Shown: in pieces, positions 1 to 8,087 of the stretch
Position numbering within the stretch: the first letter of the stretch is position 1
Layout of the letters: each line of letters begins with the position of its first letter
Source of the DNA: Nocardia colli
GTDB taxonomy: Bacteria; Actinomycetota; Actinomycetes; Mycobacteriales; Mycobacteriaceae
Assembly (NCBI RefSeq): GCF_008704205.1
Contig: NZ_VXLC01000001.1
Coordinates: forward strand, 1,116,001-1,180,000
DNA length: 64,000 nt
Direction of reading: 5' to 3'
Program-made: the position numbers and the translations under genes
The notes under the pieces: generated by a model
What the model was told of the DNA's origin: nothing
The model's database searches: none
What the model saw: the letters and a program-made list of their open reading frames with translations, nothing else

Positions 1-1449
1 GGGTCCGTCGTCGTAGGTGGGTTCTTCGCAGCGGATGCTCTCGTCGGCGCCCCACCCCTCGCGGGAGATGACCTTGGGTCCGCCGCCGGGTGCGGGCGCG
101 GCGACCTTGTGCAGTGCGCCGTCGATGGCGCCGCGGCCCGGATCGATGAGAACGGCGGTGAGGTCGACGCCGGACATCTGGGCCGGATCGTCCGAGCGCG
201 GTGCGGGCCGGTCCGCCGGGTCCGGCGCGGTCGCCGCGGCGTTCTTGCGGGTGACCAGCATCTGCACCGCGTTGGTGGTGCCGACGTAGAGCGGCTCGGT
301 GCCGGTCTTGCCGCCGGCCGCGGCGCGATCGGTGCGGCGGGTGTCCACCGGTTCGGCGTTGAACCAGGGGCCCCAGCTGCCGTCGGATTGCCGGGCGCGC
401 AGCATGGCCTTGGTGTTGGTCAGGTCGGCGGCGGTGAGGGCGACGACGCTGAACGGAGTTTCCCGGGAGAGTTCCTTGACCTGCGCGCCGACCTGATCGG
501 TCAGTTCGGGCGGGACCGCGCCGGGAGCCAGCGCGGGCGTGTCGGGCGTGGTGCCCGGTTCGAGACGGCTCGGGTCGGCGATGAAACGCGCACCGCCTGG
601 AGCAGATTGAGCGGGGGTCGGTGCGGTCTGCCCGGAATTGGGCATCTGGCCGGGTGCGGCGACCTGCCCCGGGACGGGGTTCTGCACCGGAGTGGAGGCC
701 TGGCCCGGATTGGTGTTCTGACCTGGCACGGCGGCTTGGCCCGGATTGGTGTTCGGCGCTGGCGCGGCGGCTTGGCCCGGGATGGAGTTCTGCGCCGGCC
801 CGGCGGCCTGGCCTGGATTGGTGTTCTGGCCTGGTGCGATGGCCTGCCCGGGAATGGAATTCTGGGTCGGGGCGGCGGCTTGGCCAGGCGAATTGTTCGG
901 CGCGGTGCGGCCCGGAATGTTGTTTTGATTCGGCGTAACCGCCTGGCCCGGAAAACTGTTCTGAGTTGGCGCGGTGGCCTGCCCGGGGAATGGTGTCTGC
1001 CCTGGTGCGAGGCCCTGCCCGGGAGTGGCGTTCGATCCAGGTGCGGTGTTCAGACCTGGCGCGCTCTGCTGGCCGGGGGTGGCCGGATGTGGACCATTCA
1101 GCTTCGGTAGCGGAATTTCTTTCGGTAGCTGCACACCAGGTGGCAGCGGTAGTCCGTCGGGAATGGGAATCGACGCCGGTAGCGGCAGCATGCGCAGATC
1201 CGACAGGTGCAGATCCGGCAGATCCAAGCCGGTGAGTTCGCGCAGCGGAAGCACGATGTCGGGGGCCAAGTTCAGCACGACCTCGGCCAGCTGGGCCGGT
1301 ACGGCCGCGAGTTCGGTGCCGGTGGTCGCGCGATAGTCGGGCGAGTCGCTCATTGTGAGCGCCGCGAGCGGGGCCGCTACCGCAAGCGTGGTGACAACCG
1401 GGAGGACGTAGGAACGTTTCGGTTTGCGGTAGGGCACGAGCGTCTCCAT
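1..1449 (-). CDS. Secreted N-acetylmuramoyl-L-alanine amidase, Rv3811-like (3' end outside window)
   Basis: Predicted exported peptidoglycan amidase of the Amidase_2/PGRP family. The frame runs left from ATG 1449 off the window edge, so only the first 483 codons are seen. Residues about 10-30 are a signal or membrane anchor (VLPVVTTLAVAAPLAAL). A Leu/Pro-rich stretch follows, then about 150 residues of 12-residue PGQ repeats (about 123-274), then a conserved segment with WGPWFNAEP near residue 357. The entrance to the catalytic domain (ISREGWGADES) begins near residue 461; zinc ligands lie beyond the edge. A GTG at 1437 preceded by GGAG is an alternative start. It is divergent from the SpoIID-domain gene at 1703. 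The amidase call rests on the WGAD motif and on synteny with glf, as in M. tuberculosis. Confidence 0.8.
   Translation of the reverse strand, partial: METLVPYRKPKRSYVLPVVTTLAVAAPLAALTMSDSPDYRATTGTELAAVPAQLAEVVLNLAPDIVLPLRELTGLDLPDLHLSDLRMLPLPASIPIPDGLPLPPGVQLPKEIPLPKLNGPHPATPGQQSAPGLNTAPGSNATPGQGLAPGQTPFPGQATAPTQNSFPGQAVTPNQNNIPGRTAPNNSPGQAAAPTQNSIPGQAIAPGQNTNPGQAAGPAQNSIPGQAAAPAPNTNPGQAAVPGQNTNPGQASTPVQNPVPGQVAAPGQMPNSGQTAPTPAQSAPGGARFIADPSRLEPGTTPDTPALAPGAVPPELTDQVGAQVKELSRETPFSVVALTAADLTNTKAMLRARQSDGSWGPWFNAEPVDTRRTDRAAAGGKTGTEPLYVGTTNAVQMLVTRKNAAATAPDPADRPAPRSDDPAQMSGVDLTAVLIDPGRGAIDGALHKVAAPAPGGGPKVISREGWGADESIRCEEPTYDDGP
628..1083 (-). repeat. Tandem ~36-bp coding repeats (12-residue PGQ units)
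   Basis: About ten imperfect tandem units of roughly 36 bp inside the amidase gene encode variants of PGQAxAPxQNxx. Examples are PGQAAAPTQNSI and PGQAAVPGQNTN. The unit is in frame throughout. It probably forms an extended, wall-spanning linker between the membrane anchor and the amidase domain. Confidence 0.85.
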
Positions 1450-1462
1450 TCAGGTCGAACCA

Positions 1463-1510
1463 GTGATCGTGTGCAAAACCAGGGTTGCTTCCTGATGTAT
1501 CAACGATCAC
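1463..1510. promoter_or_regulatory. 8-bp inverted repeat in the amidase/SpoIID divergent intergenic region
   Basis: GTGATCGT (1463-1470) and ACGATCAC (1503-1510) form a perfect 8-bp inverted repeat with a 32-nt spacer between the two divergent wall genes. It may be an operator or may be chance; no regulator is identified. Confidence 0.25.
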
Positions 1511-1702
1511 AATAGTCACTACTGTCACATATCTAAACCTCTGGTTGAGGATTATGTGATTGCTCGAATGTAGCTCTCGGAATGCGGCCGGATGGAACGA
1601 CATGCCGACAGGTATCCAATCCGCCCGGCCCCGGAATACCGTGGGAGTGAACGGATGCGACGCACCACAGCACCGGAACGAAAGAGCACGGGGGGAGCAC
1701 AA

Positions 1703-3604
1703 ATGCGGGTGAAATCTGCGCGCAGAGCAAAACGAGCGGCACGCCGGGGACAGCGCACGCGCGGGCCCGGACAACCTGCGCTATCCACGCGGTCGGTGCT
1801 GGTCACCGGCGGTGTGACGCTGACTGTAGGTGCCGTGCTCGTGCTGTGGGCGTGGCCGGGGGACACGCCGTATCGGACCGTCGCGGGACCCGGGCACGGG
1901 CGCGGCATGAGCCAGCTCGGCGCGTTCGCGAACGCGCAGGAGGGGTGGACCGCCGAAAATATCCTCGGGCACTACTACCCAGGCGCCACGCTCGGCACCG
2001 TTTCGGCAAACACCGTCGGGATCCGGCTGACCGCTCAGGACGACTCGACTCTCGACACCTATGCGGGCACCGGTCTGTGGGTCGCCGGCCAGTTCGTCGA
2101 GGCCGGGCAGGCCGCGCATCTGACTCCGCTGCCCACCGGCGGCGCGAACGTGGTGGTGACCGTCGGGTGTGACGGCGAGGTGCTGTGGCAGGCGGCGACC
2201 GATGATCCGTGGGTCTATCCGGTCAACCGTGAACCGAATCGTCCGGCGGCGGAGCACCTGACGCTCTGCGGTGGTTCGGCGTATCGCGGCGCGCTCGGTG
2301 TGGCGACGGAGAACGGGTCGGCGCGCACCGTCAACCGCGTCGACGCGGAGGACTACCTGCTCGGTGTCATCCCGGCCGAGGTGCAGGCGAACTGGGCGGA
2401 CAAGGGCGGGGCCGAGGCCTTGCGCGCGCAAGCGATCGCCGCGCGCTCGTATGTCCTTGCCGAGCACCGTTTTCCGTATGCGCAGAGCTGCGACACCACC
2501 GACTGTCAGGTGTATCCCGGTACCGCGAAGGAGGATCCGCGCGCGGCCGCCGCCGTGGTGTCCACCGCGGGGACCGTGCTGTTGCGCGACGGGCGAATCC
2601 TGCGGTCCGAGTACTCTTCCGCGCCCGGCGGTGGCGAACCCGCCGACATCTACACCTTCGAGGTCGGACCGGCACTGAGCGAGGTCGCGCCCAACGCACC
2701 GACCACTCCGGTGGATCCGCGGACGAAGGTCGCGGTCGGTGAATCGCCGATCGACGTCGAATACCGTCGAATCGGCGGTGCGGCAAGCAAAGTCGGCCAG
2801 CCGCTCGGACCGGAGATGGCATTGCCGGAACATGCCGGGACGTATCGCATGTTCACCAACGGGGTCATCATCTACACGGCCACCCTCGGCGCACAGGTCG
2901 TCGACTTCACGACATTGTTGCAGTTGGTGCCCGATCCGCCGGCACCGAAGAGTGGTCCGTCGAACGCGAGCGTGCCGTCAGCGCCTGGTCCCGTTGCGCC
3001 CGTACAGGTTCCACCGGTAGGCAACGCTCCGAGCGCGCCCGCGCCAGCTCTGTCCGGAGCAACCACGCCGCCGGTACCTGAGTCAGGACCGCCTATTGCC
3101 AACGCGATGCCAGTGCCCGAGCCACCGTCCGCGGGCACCCCTGCTGCGCCCGAGCCCGGGAGCGTGCCATCCGATGCCGCCGGAGCGCCTGTCGCCGAGC
3201 GGGTTCCGGCCGGCGCGAGCATCTCGTCGCCGGTCGAGTCGGTTCCGGCTGGTGCCAGCGCAGTACCGGTGTTCGAGCCGGGGCCAATCGATGGGGATGT
3301 GCCTACGGATTTCGAGTCCGCGCCGTCTGATGCCGGTGTGCCGTCGGTACCGGAGCCTGCGCCTTCGGGTGTCAGCACAGTGCCTGTGCCGGAGTCGGTT
3401 CCGTCCGGGGTGAGTGTGCCGCCGGTGTTCGAGTCCGCACCGCCGATCGGCTTCGTGCCGCCCGCGAGTTCGGTATCACCCGGCAGCACGGTCGCGCCGA
3501 CGACCGCGGCTACCCCAACACCGCGTCCGACGCCAGGGATTCCGATCCCGTCGGGTGGTGCGACGAGTAGTCCGCTGTCACCAGGATCGTCAGCACGGCG
3601 GTGA
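1703..3604 (+). CDS. SpoIID/LytB-domain wall protein with LGFP-like module and Pro-rich tail
   Basis: Membrane-anchored or secreted protein of 633 residues with a SpoIID/LytB domain; SpoIID proteins are lytic transglycosylases acting on denuded glycan. The chosen ATG 1703 follows GGGGGAG; the frame is open to 1592 upstream. A basic N-terminus precedes one membrane segment (about 30-52). The SpoIID domain shows GHGRGMSQLGAF, then GVIPAEVQ with the family catalytic Glu at 226, ALRAQAIAARSY, and SCDTTDCQVYPG with two Cys at the position of the zinc ligands known in clostridial SpoIID. An LGFP-like segment follows (about 355-400, QPLGPEMALPEH). The last 220 residues are Pro/Ser/Val repeats without a recognisable fold. 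Its divergent neighbour is a peptidoglycan amidase, which fits a role in wall remodelling. Confidence 0.8.
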   Translation: MRVKSARRAKRAARRGQRTRGPGQPALSTRSVLVTGGVTLTVGAVLVLWAWPGDTPYRTVAGPGHGRGMSQLGAFANAQEGWTAENILGHYYPGATLGTVSANTVGIRLTAQDDSTLDTYAGTGLWVAGQFVEAGQAAHLTPLPTGGANVVVTVGCDGEVLWQAATDDPWVYPVNREPNRPAAEHLTLCGGSAYRGALGVATENGSARTVNRVDAEDYLLGVIPAEVQANWADKGGAEALRAQAIAARSYVLAEHRFPYAQSCDTTDCQVYPGTAKEDPRAAAAVVSTAGTVLLRDGRILRSEYSSAPGGGEPADIYTFEVGPALSEVAPNAPTTPVDPRTKVAVGESPIDVEYRRIGGAASKVGQPLGPEMALPEHAGTYRMFTNGVIIYTATLGAQVVDFTTLLQLVPDPPAPKSGPSNASVPSAPGPVAPVQVPPVGNAPSAPAPALSGATTPPVPESGPPIANAMPVPEPPSAGTPAAPEPGSVPSDAAGAPVAERVPAGASISSPVESVPAGASAVPVFEPGPIDGDVPTDFESAPSDAGVPSVPEPAPSGVSTVPVPESVPSGVSVPPVFESAPPIGFVPPASSVSPGSTVAPTTAATPTPRPTPGIPIPSGGATSSPLSPGSSARR

Positions 3605-3678
3605 CGATTGGCGGCTAGTCGGTGAGCGGCGGCCTAGGCCGAAATTGTTTGTCCAGAACGGGTTTCCGGGATACCGGC

Positions 3679-4179
3679 TCAATCCGGCACACCGTCCCCG
3701 AGCGATTCTGCGAGCGTCCGCAACAACCCGGCGAGCTGCTCCCGCGACTCTAGATTCAGTGCCGCCAGCAGCCGCTGCTCGTTCTCCATGTGCTTCGGCA
3801 GCACATCGTCGATCATCTGACGACCCGCCGGGGTGAGCCGCACCCGGATCACCCGGCGGTCCGTCGCGCACGGCATGCGCTCGACCCAGTCCTTCGCGAC
3901 CAGCCGGTCGATCCGGTTGGTGATCGCGCCCGAAGTCACCATGGCCACCTTGATCAGCGCGCCCGCGGTGAGTCCTTCGTCGCCGCCGGAGCGGCGCAGG
4001 GTGGCGAGCACGTCGAACTCCCAGAACTCCATCCCGAACTGGCCGAAGAACTGCTTGAGCTCGTGCTCGAACAGGCGGGACAGCCGCTGGATGCGGCCGA
4101 CCACGGCCATCGGCGAGACGTCGACCTCCGGTCGCTCCCGGTTCCAGTGCTGGGTGAACACGTCCACCGCGTCCGCCAT
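3679..4179 (-). CDS. MarR family transcriptional regulator
   Basis: Winged-helix MarR repressor of 166 residues. It shows the usual order: N-terminal dimerisation helix, GMEFWEFDVLATLRRSG, recognition region (MVTSGAITNRIDRLVAKDWV) and wing with DRRVIRVRLTPAGR. ATG 4179 was chosen because GAGAGGAG lies just upstream; the frame is open to 4293, but that extension would cover the divergent promoter. It is transcribed divergently from the EamA exporter at 4287, with palindromes between them. By analogy with other MarR/exporter pairs it probably represses both genes and is released by a small ligand, which the sequence does not identify. Confidence 0.88.
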   Translation of the reverse strand: MADAVDVFTQHWNRERPEVDVSPMAVVGRIQRLSRLFEHELKQFFGQFGMEFWEFDVLATLRRSGGDEGLTAGALIKVAMVTSGAITNRIDRLVAKDWVERMPCATDRRVIRVRLTPAGRQMIDDVLPKHMENEQRLLAALNLESREQLAGLLRTLAESLGDGVPD

Positions 4180-4203
4180 GGCCGCTCCTCTCGACTCTAA
4201 GAA

Positions 4204-4264
4204 TCTTAACATTGATCTACTTGACGCTAAGGCACTTCTAGGAGTAGATATTTCAACGTTGAGA
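4204..4264. promoter_or_regulatory. Paired palindromes, predicted MarR operators
   Basis: TCAACGTTGA (4253-4262) is a perfect 10-bp palindrome. TTAACATTGA (4206-4215) is a near copy, and the flanks make the pair a larger inverted repeat (4204-4215 against 4253-4264, 10 of 12 matching). ATCTAC (4215-4220) and GTAGAT (4244-4249) form a further inverted pair. All lie between the divergent MarR and exporter genes. Confidence 0.55.
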
Positions 4265-4286
4265 TTATCAATGAGGAGCGAACGAC

Positions 4287-5225
4287 ATGACAACTAGCAC
4301 CACCCCGCGCACCGGAAACTCGTACGCGGGCACTCTGGCGCTCACCGCCCTCACCCCCATCGTCTGGGGCTCCACCTACGCCATCACCACCGAGTTCCTG
4401 CCGCCGGACCGCCCGCTGTTCACCGCGCTGATGCGCGCGCTGCCCGCCGGTCTCGCGCTGCTCGCGATCACCAGGGTGCTGCCGCGCGGCATCTGGATCG
4501 GGCGCGCCGCCGCGCTCGGCATCCTCAATATCGGCGCGTTCTTCCCGCTGCTCTTCCTCGCCGCGTACCGGCTGCCGGGCGGCGTCGCCGGCGTACTCGG
4601 CGCGGTCGCGCCGATGTTCGCGCTCGGCTTCGCGACCGTGTTCCTCGCCGAGAAGCCCAACGGGCGCAAGGTGCTGGCCGGCCTGATCGGCGTCTTCGGT
4701 GTCGCGCTCGTCGTCTTGAAGGCCAACGCACAGCTGGACACCCTCGGCGTCATCGCCGGACTGGCCGGCGCCGCGTTCATGGCCGCGGGCACCGTGCTCA
4801 CCCAGCGGTGGGGCCGGCCCGAGGGCGTCGGCCCGCTGGCGCTCACCGGCTGGCAGCTCACCGCCGGCGGACTGTTCATCCTGCCGCTCGCCGCGCTCAT
4901 CGAGGGTGCGCCGCCGGCGCTGGACGGCCGCGCGATCGGTGGTTACCTCTACCTCGCGGTCGTCGGCACCGCCGTGGCGTACTGGCTCTGGGTCCGCGGC
5001 ATCTCCAAGGTGCCCGCGACCTCGGTGGCGTTCCTCGGGCTGCTGAGCCCGGTGTCCGCCGCGGTGATCGGCTGGATCGCACTGGGTCAGGCACTCGGAC
5101 CGCTGCAAATGGCCGGGCTGGTCATCGCGCTCGGCGGCACCCTGTACGGCCAGCTCGCCGGACGGCCGAAGGCAGTTCCGGTGGTCGCCGCGCCGGTCGA
5201 GCCGGTTCTGGTGCCTGCCCGCTGA
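4287..5225 (+). CDS. EamA-family (DMT) transporter
   Basis: Inner-membrane exporter of 312 residues with ten predicted membrane helices in two EamA repeats, the standard architecture of the drug/metabolite transporter superfamily. Helix 1 carries TPIVWGSTYAITTEFLP, typical of EamA proteins. The second repeat starts near LGVIAGLAGAAFMAAGTVL, and the C-terminus is a short cytosolic tail. ATG 4287 follows TGAGGAGCG. The substrate is unknown; family members export amino acids or drugs. It is divergent from a MarR gene across a palindrome-rich 107-bp gap, so it is likely induced when the MarR ligand appears. Confidence 0.88.
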   Translation: MTTSTTPRTGNSYAGTLALTALTPIVWGSTYAITTEFLPPDRPLFTALMRALPAGLALLAITRVLPRGIWIGRAAALGILNIGAFFPLLFLAAYRLPGGVAGVLGAVAPMFALGFATVFLAEKPNGRKVLAGLIGVFGVALVVLKANAQLDTLGVIAGLAGAAFMAAGTVLTQRWGRPEGVGPLALTGWQLTAGGLFILPLAALIEGAPPALDGRAIGGYLYLAVVGTAVAYWLWVRGISKVPATSVAFLGLLSPVSAAVIGWIALGQALGPLQMAGLVIALGGTLYGQLAGRPKAVPVVAAPVEPVLVPAR

Positions 5226-5242
5226 ACTGCGGATAAAGAGGG

Positions 5243-5274
5243 TTGACCTTGACGTAACGTCAACTTGCATGCTG
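5243..5274 (+). promoter_or_regulatory. MerR-type promoter with palindrome in the spacer
   Basis: A perfect palindrome TTGACGTAACGTCAA (5249-5263) lies between a -35-like TTGACC (5243-5248) and a -10-like CATGCT (5269-5274), a 20-bp spacer. An overlong spacer occupied by a dyad is the hallmark of MerR-family self-regulated promoters. It precedes the MerR gene at 5309. Confidence 0.6.
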
Positions 5275-5308
5275 GTTACACCGACGAGATGAGAAGGGAG
5301 AACAGGTC

Positions 5309-6064
5309 GTGAGCACCGAATGGTCCATCCAGGATCTGGCCAAGGCGGCCGGTACCACCAGCCGCACGCTGCGCCACTACGGCCAGCTCGGGCTGCTGCC
5401 GCCGAGCCGGATCGGCGCCAACGGATATCGCTACTACGACCAGGACTCCCTGCTGCGGTTGCAACGCATCCTGCTGCTCCGGGAACTCGGCCTCGGCCTT
5501 CCGGTCATCGCCGAAGTGCTTGCCGGAGAACAGGACACCGGTACCGCACTGCGCACGCACCTGGAACTGCTGCGGCAGGAACAGGATCGGATCCGGCGTC
5601 AGATCTCCTCGGTGCAAACCACGCTGCAGAAGACGGAAAGAGGTGAACAACTCATGGCTGCAGAGGTTTTCGACGGCTTCGACCACACTCAGTACAAGGA
5701 TGAGGTGATCGAACGCTGGGGCAAGGACGCCTACGACAGCGGCGACAAGTGGTGGCGCTCGATGAGCGCGGCCCAGCAAAAGGCGCACTTCCAGACCCAT
5801 CTGGACATCGCCGCCGACTACGGCCGGGCACACGCCGCCGGGCTGGCGCCGGACAGCGACGAGGTCCAGGCCATCGTGGCCCGGCACCGTGCCTGGATCG
5901 GCGACGGCTGGCAGGGCAGGGCCGTCCTCGGGGAGGCCTTCATCGGCCTCGGCGAAATGTACGTCGCGGATCCGCGTTTCGGCGCGAACTACGACGTGCA
6001 CGGCGCGGGCACCGCGGAGTTCGTCCGGGACGCGATGAAGGTCTACGCCGAGACACAGCTCTAG
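5309..6064 (+). CDS. MerR/TipA-like regulator with TipAS ligand-binding domain
   Basis: Transcriptional activator of 251 residues. Residues 1-75 are a MerR DNA-binding domain (SIQDLAKAAGTTSRTLRHYG, then GYRYYDQDSLLRLQRI). A coiled-coil dimerisation helix runs to about 112. The rest is a TipAS-type antibiotic-recognition domain (FDHTQYKDEVIERWG, with AWIGDGWQG near the end). Streptomyces TipA binds thiopeptides through this domain. The GTG start follows GAGAAGGGAG. Inside the gene, ATG 5654 (codon 116) is preceded by GAAAGAGGTG at good spacing, so a short TipAS-only protein could be made, as known for tipA. The upstream palindrome suggests autoregulation. The ligand here is unknown. Confidence 0.88.
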   Translation: MSTEWSIQDLAKAAGTTSRTLRHYGQLGLLPPSRIGANGYRYYDQDSLLRLQRILLLRELGLGLPVIAEVLAGEQDTGTALRTHLELLRQEQDRIRRQISSVQTTLQKTERGEQLMAAEVFDGFDHTQYKDEVIERWGKDAYDSGDKWWRSMSAAQQKAHFQTHLDIAADYGRAHAAGLAPDSDEVQAIVARHRAWIGDGWQGRAVLGEAFIGLGEMYVADPRFGANYDVHGAGTAEFVRDAMKVYAETQL

Positions 6065-6075
6065 ATCACGCCCAA

Positions 6076-6116
6076 CCGACGGCCGGTACGCATACTGAAT
6101 GCGTGCCGGCCGTCGG
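6076..6116 (+). terminator. Stem-loop terminator after the TipA-like gene
   Basis: An 18-bp stem (6076-6093 with 6099-6116, one G-T pair) closes a 5-nt loop 12 nt after the stop codon. There is no U-run. It also lies just upstream of the next start at 6138. Confidence 0.7.
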
Positions 6117-6137
6117 CGGAGAGAGGGCATCCGAGCA

Positions 6138-6719
6138 ATGACATACGCCAGGGAGAGTTCGCGCGTCGCCGGGCCGAGCGGAGTGGTCGCGACCACGACG
6201 GGGGTGCTGGCCCTGGTCGCCGGGCTGTTCAACCTGTGGGGCGAGCGAACTGTGCTGAGCGCCCTGCGTGACGGTCCGCACGTCGACAAATCTTTCGCCA
6301 TCTTCTCGACCCTCGGCGCGTTACTCGCCGCGATCGCGCTCATCTACGGCGCTGTCCAACTGCTCCGTCGCGACGAAACCGGCCGCTACATCCTCATCCT
6401 CACCTCGGGCCTGCTGACGGTCGCCTCGCTTGTCGCTCTCTACTGCTCGGTCTTCAACTACCAGCCCGACTACGGCATCGATTGGCTGCCCGAGCAGCGG
6501 CGGTCACTCGAAATCGTCAATGCCAACTTCGACGGCTTGATCGGCACCCTGACCGCCCTGCTGCACCGCGAGTGGATTGCCTCGCTGGTGTCCGCGGTCC
6601 TGCCATTGGTCATCTTCCTGCTGGCGTCGTCCGGCCGCACCAGCCGCTGGGTCACCTACTCGCCCCCGCGCACCGAAATCCCGGACAACCGAGCAACTTT
6701 CGGCCCTGTCGACGCGTAG
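6138..6719 (+). CDS. Uncharacterised four-helix membrane protein
   Basis: Not recognised as a named family. The 193-residue product has four hydrophobic helices: VVATTTGVLALVAGLFNLW, FAIFSTLGALLAAIALIYGA, ILILTSGLLTVASLVALY and WIASLVSAVLPLVIFLLAS. A loop of about 45 residues lies between helices 3 and 4. ATG 6138 was chosen after GGAGAGAGGGC; the open frame extends upstream into the terminator hairpin, which argues against an earlier start. It has the same four-helix plan as the next gene but no clear sequence similarity. Confidence 0.65.
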   Translation: MTYARESSRVAGPSGVVATTTGVLALVAGLFNLWGERTVLSALRDGPHVDKSFAIFSTLGALLAAIALIYGAVQLLRRDETGRYILILTSGLLTVASLVALYCSVFNYQPDYGIDWLPEQRRSLEIVNANFDGLIGTLTALLHREWIASLVSAVLPLVIFLLASSGRTSRWVTYSPPRTEIPDNRATFGPVDA

Positions 6720-6811
6720 CCCGGCCGTGCGCCCATCAGCCGGCACCCGCATCGACTCGATCCACCGCCGTCCGCGCGGTAAGGTTCGCCCGATACCTAG
6801 AGGGGGGTTCG

Positions 6812-7366
6812 ATGACTAATCCATATGGCGGACCAGGCAATCCAGCTCCGGCTACTACGCACAGCGGACTGGCCGAGGTGATCACGATCGTGTCGGCGTG
6901 GCTCGGCGCCGCCCTGGCCTGCGCCGGCTCGTTCTTCGCCGTCAACCACTTCCGGGTAGCGGACCGGATCGGTAAGCCGAAGGTCACCGACGACACCTAC
7001 GACGCCTGGAAGATCGCGTCGGAGTTCCATGCGGTGCTGGAAGTCCTGTTGATCGTCTCGGCACTGATGGCCGTCGCCCTTGCCGTCGGCAGTCTGTTGT
7101 CCATCATCGGCAAGCCGGTCGGCCGCCAACTGGAAATCATCGGCGGCGCTTGGGTTTTCCTCGGTGGCCTGTTCAGCGTGACCTACGGTGGCGACCATGG
7201 TCTGGCCGTCGGAGCGTCCTTCCCCGCCTACTTGATCATCGGCGGCGCCGCCCTGGGATTGATCTCGCTGGTAGTCGCACTGACCCGTCCCAGCGTTTCG
7301 CGAGCCCCGACGGCGTATATCCAGCAGCCACCCGTCCAGATGCACTACCAACCTCCGCGCCCCTGA
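6812..7366 (+). CDS. Uncharacterised membrane protein with Pro-rich ends
   Basis: A 184-residue protein, not recognised. It begins MTNPYGGPGNPAPA, a Gly/Pro-rich cytosolic start common in actinobacterial membrane proteins. Four membrane helices follow (EVITIVSAWLGAALACAG, VLLIVSALMAVALAVGSLL, GGAWVFLGGLFSVTYGG and AYLIIGGAALGLISLVVAL). It ends in a Pro/Gln tail (YIQQPPVQMHYQPPRP). ATG 6812 is preceded by AGAGGGGGG. It lies 92 bp after the preceding membrane protein on the same strand. Confidence 0.65.
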   Translation: MTNPYGGPGNPAPATTHSGLAEVITIVSAWLGAALACAGSFFAVNHFRVADRIGKPKVTDDTYDAWKIASEFHAVLEVLLIVSALMAVALAVGSLLSIIGKPVGRQLEIIGGAWVFLGGLFSVTYGGDHGLAVGASFPAYLIIGGAALGLISLVVALTRPSVSRAPTAYIQQPPVQMHYQPPRP

Positions 7367-7409
7367 CCGGCAGTCGGTTCGGGTCGGCGCAGGTCGCCGG
7401 CTTCGACAG

Positions 7410-8054
7410 TTATGCCCCGCCTTCGGGTTGACCTCGAAGCGATTGCATCAGTTGGTCTTCCGTGATCGGCGGGATCGGTAGCGGATGTGCCGCGGTGGCG
7501 CGCAAGCCATCCAGGGTCAGCGCGAGGTGACGCCGCCAGGCTTCGGGGGCGATGGCGGCGGTGGCCTCGAGGATTCTGGTGTGCGACCAGGTGATGAAGG
7601 CGATGTCCTCGAGCACCCAGTCGGGGCGCAGGGCGCCGGACTGCTGGGCGCGGGTGATGATCCGGCGCATGATGCCGTGGCCGTGTTCCTGCGCGTTCGC
7701 GATGGCGGTGCTGGGGGCGGCGCGGACGGCCAGCTCGCTGAGCAGCCGATCGGAAGCCTGGAGTTCACAGACCTTTTCGACGAGGTAGACGAACGAGTCC
7801 CACGGGTCGTCGATGGCGAGGGCCTCCTCGGCGATGCGCCCGCCCGCCTCGATGCGGTCCTCGACGGCGGCGGCGATGAGGTCGTCGCGGGTGGGGAAGC
7901 GGTTGTAGAGGGTGCCGATGGCCACGCCGGCCCGGGCGGCGATCTCCTTGAGCGGCGCGTCGAGGCCGCGTTCTTCGAACACGTCGCGGGCGGCGGTCAC
8001 CAGCGCGTCGCGGTTGCGGCGGGCATCGCTGCGTAACGGCTTGTCCACGGGCAT
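7410..8054 (-). CDS. TetR family transcriptional regulator
   Basis: A 214-residue TetR repressor. The N-terminal HTH is clear: ALVTAARDVFEERGLDAPLK, then GVAIGTLYNRFPTRDDLIAA. The C-terminal ligand-binding half contains MRRIITRAQQSGALRPDW, typical of TetR regulators with a SbtR-like C-terminal domain. ATG 8054 gives MPVDKPLRSDARRNRDAL. It is divergent from the SDR gene at 8162, and a large dyad lies between them. It probably represses itself and that oxidoreductase. Confidence 0.88.
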   Translation of the reverse strand: MPVDKPLRSDARRNRDALVTAARDVFEERGLDAPLKEIAARAGVAIGTLYNRFPTRDDLIAAAVEDRIEAGGRIAEEALAIDDPWDSFVYLVEKVCELQASDRLLSELAVRAAPSTAIANAQEHGHGIMRRIITRAQQSGALRPDWVLEDIAFITWSHTRILEATAAIAPEAWRRHLALTLDGLRATAAHPLPIPPITEDQLMQSLRGQPEGGA

Positions 8055-8087
8055 TCGCCGATCCTACAAATCCGGCCCGCGAATTAT

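Noticed and set aside
628..1083. Regular ~36-bp repeats considered as a CRISPR array
   Set aside because: The units are contiguous without unique spacers, are in frame and encode PGQ repeats; no cas gene is nearby.
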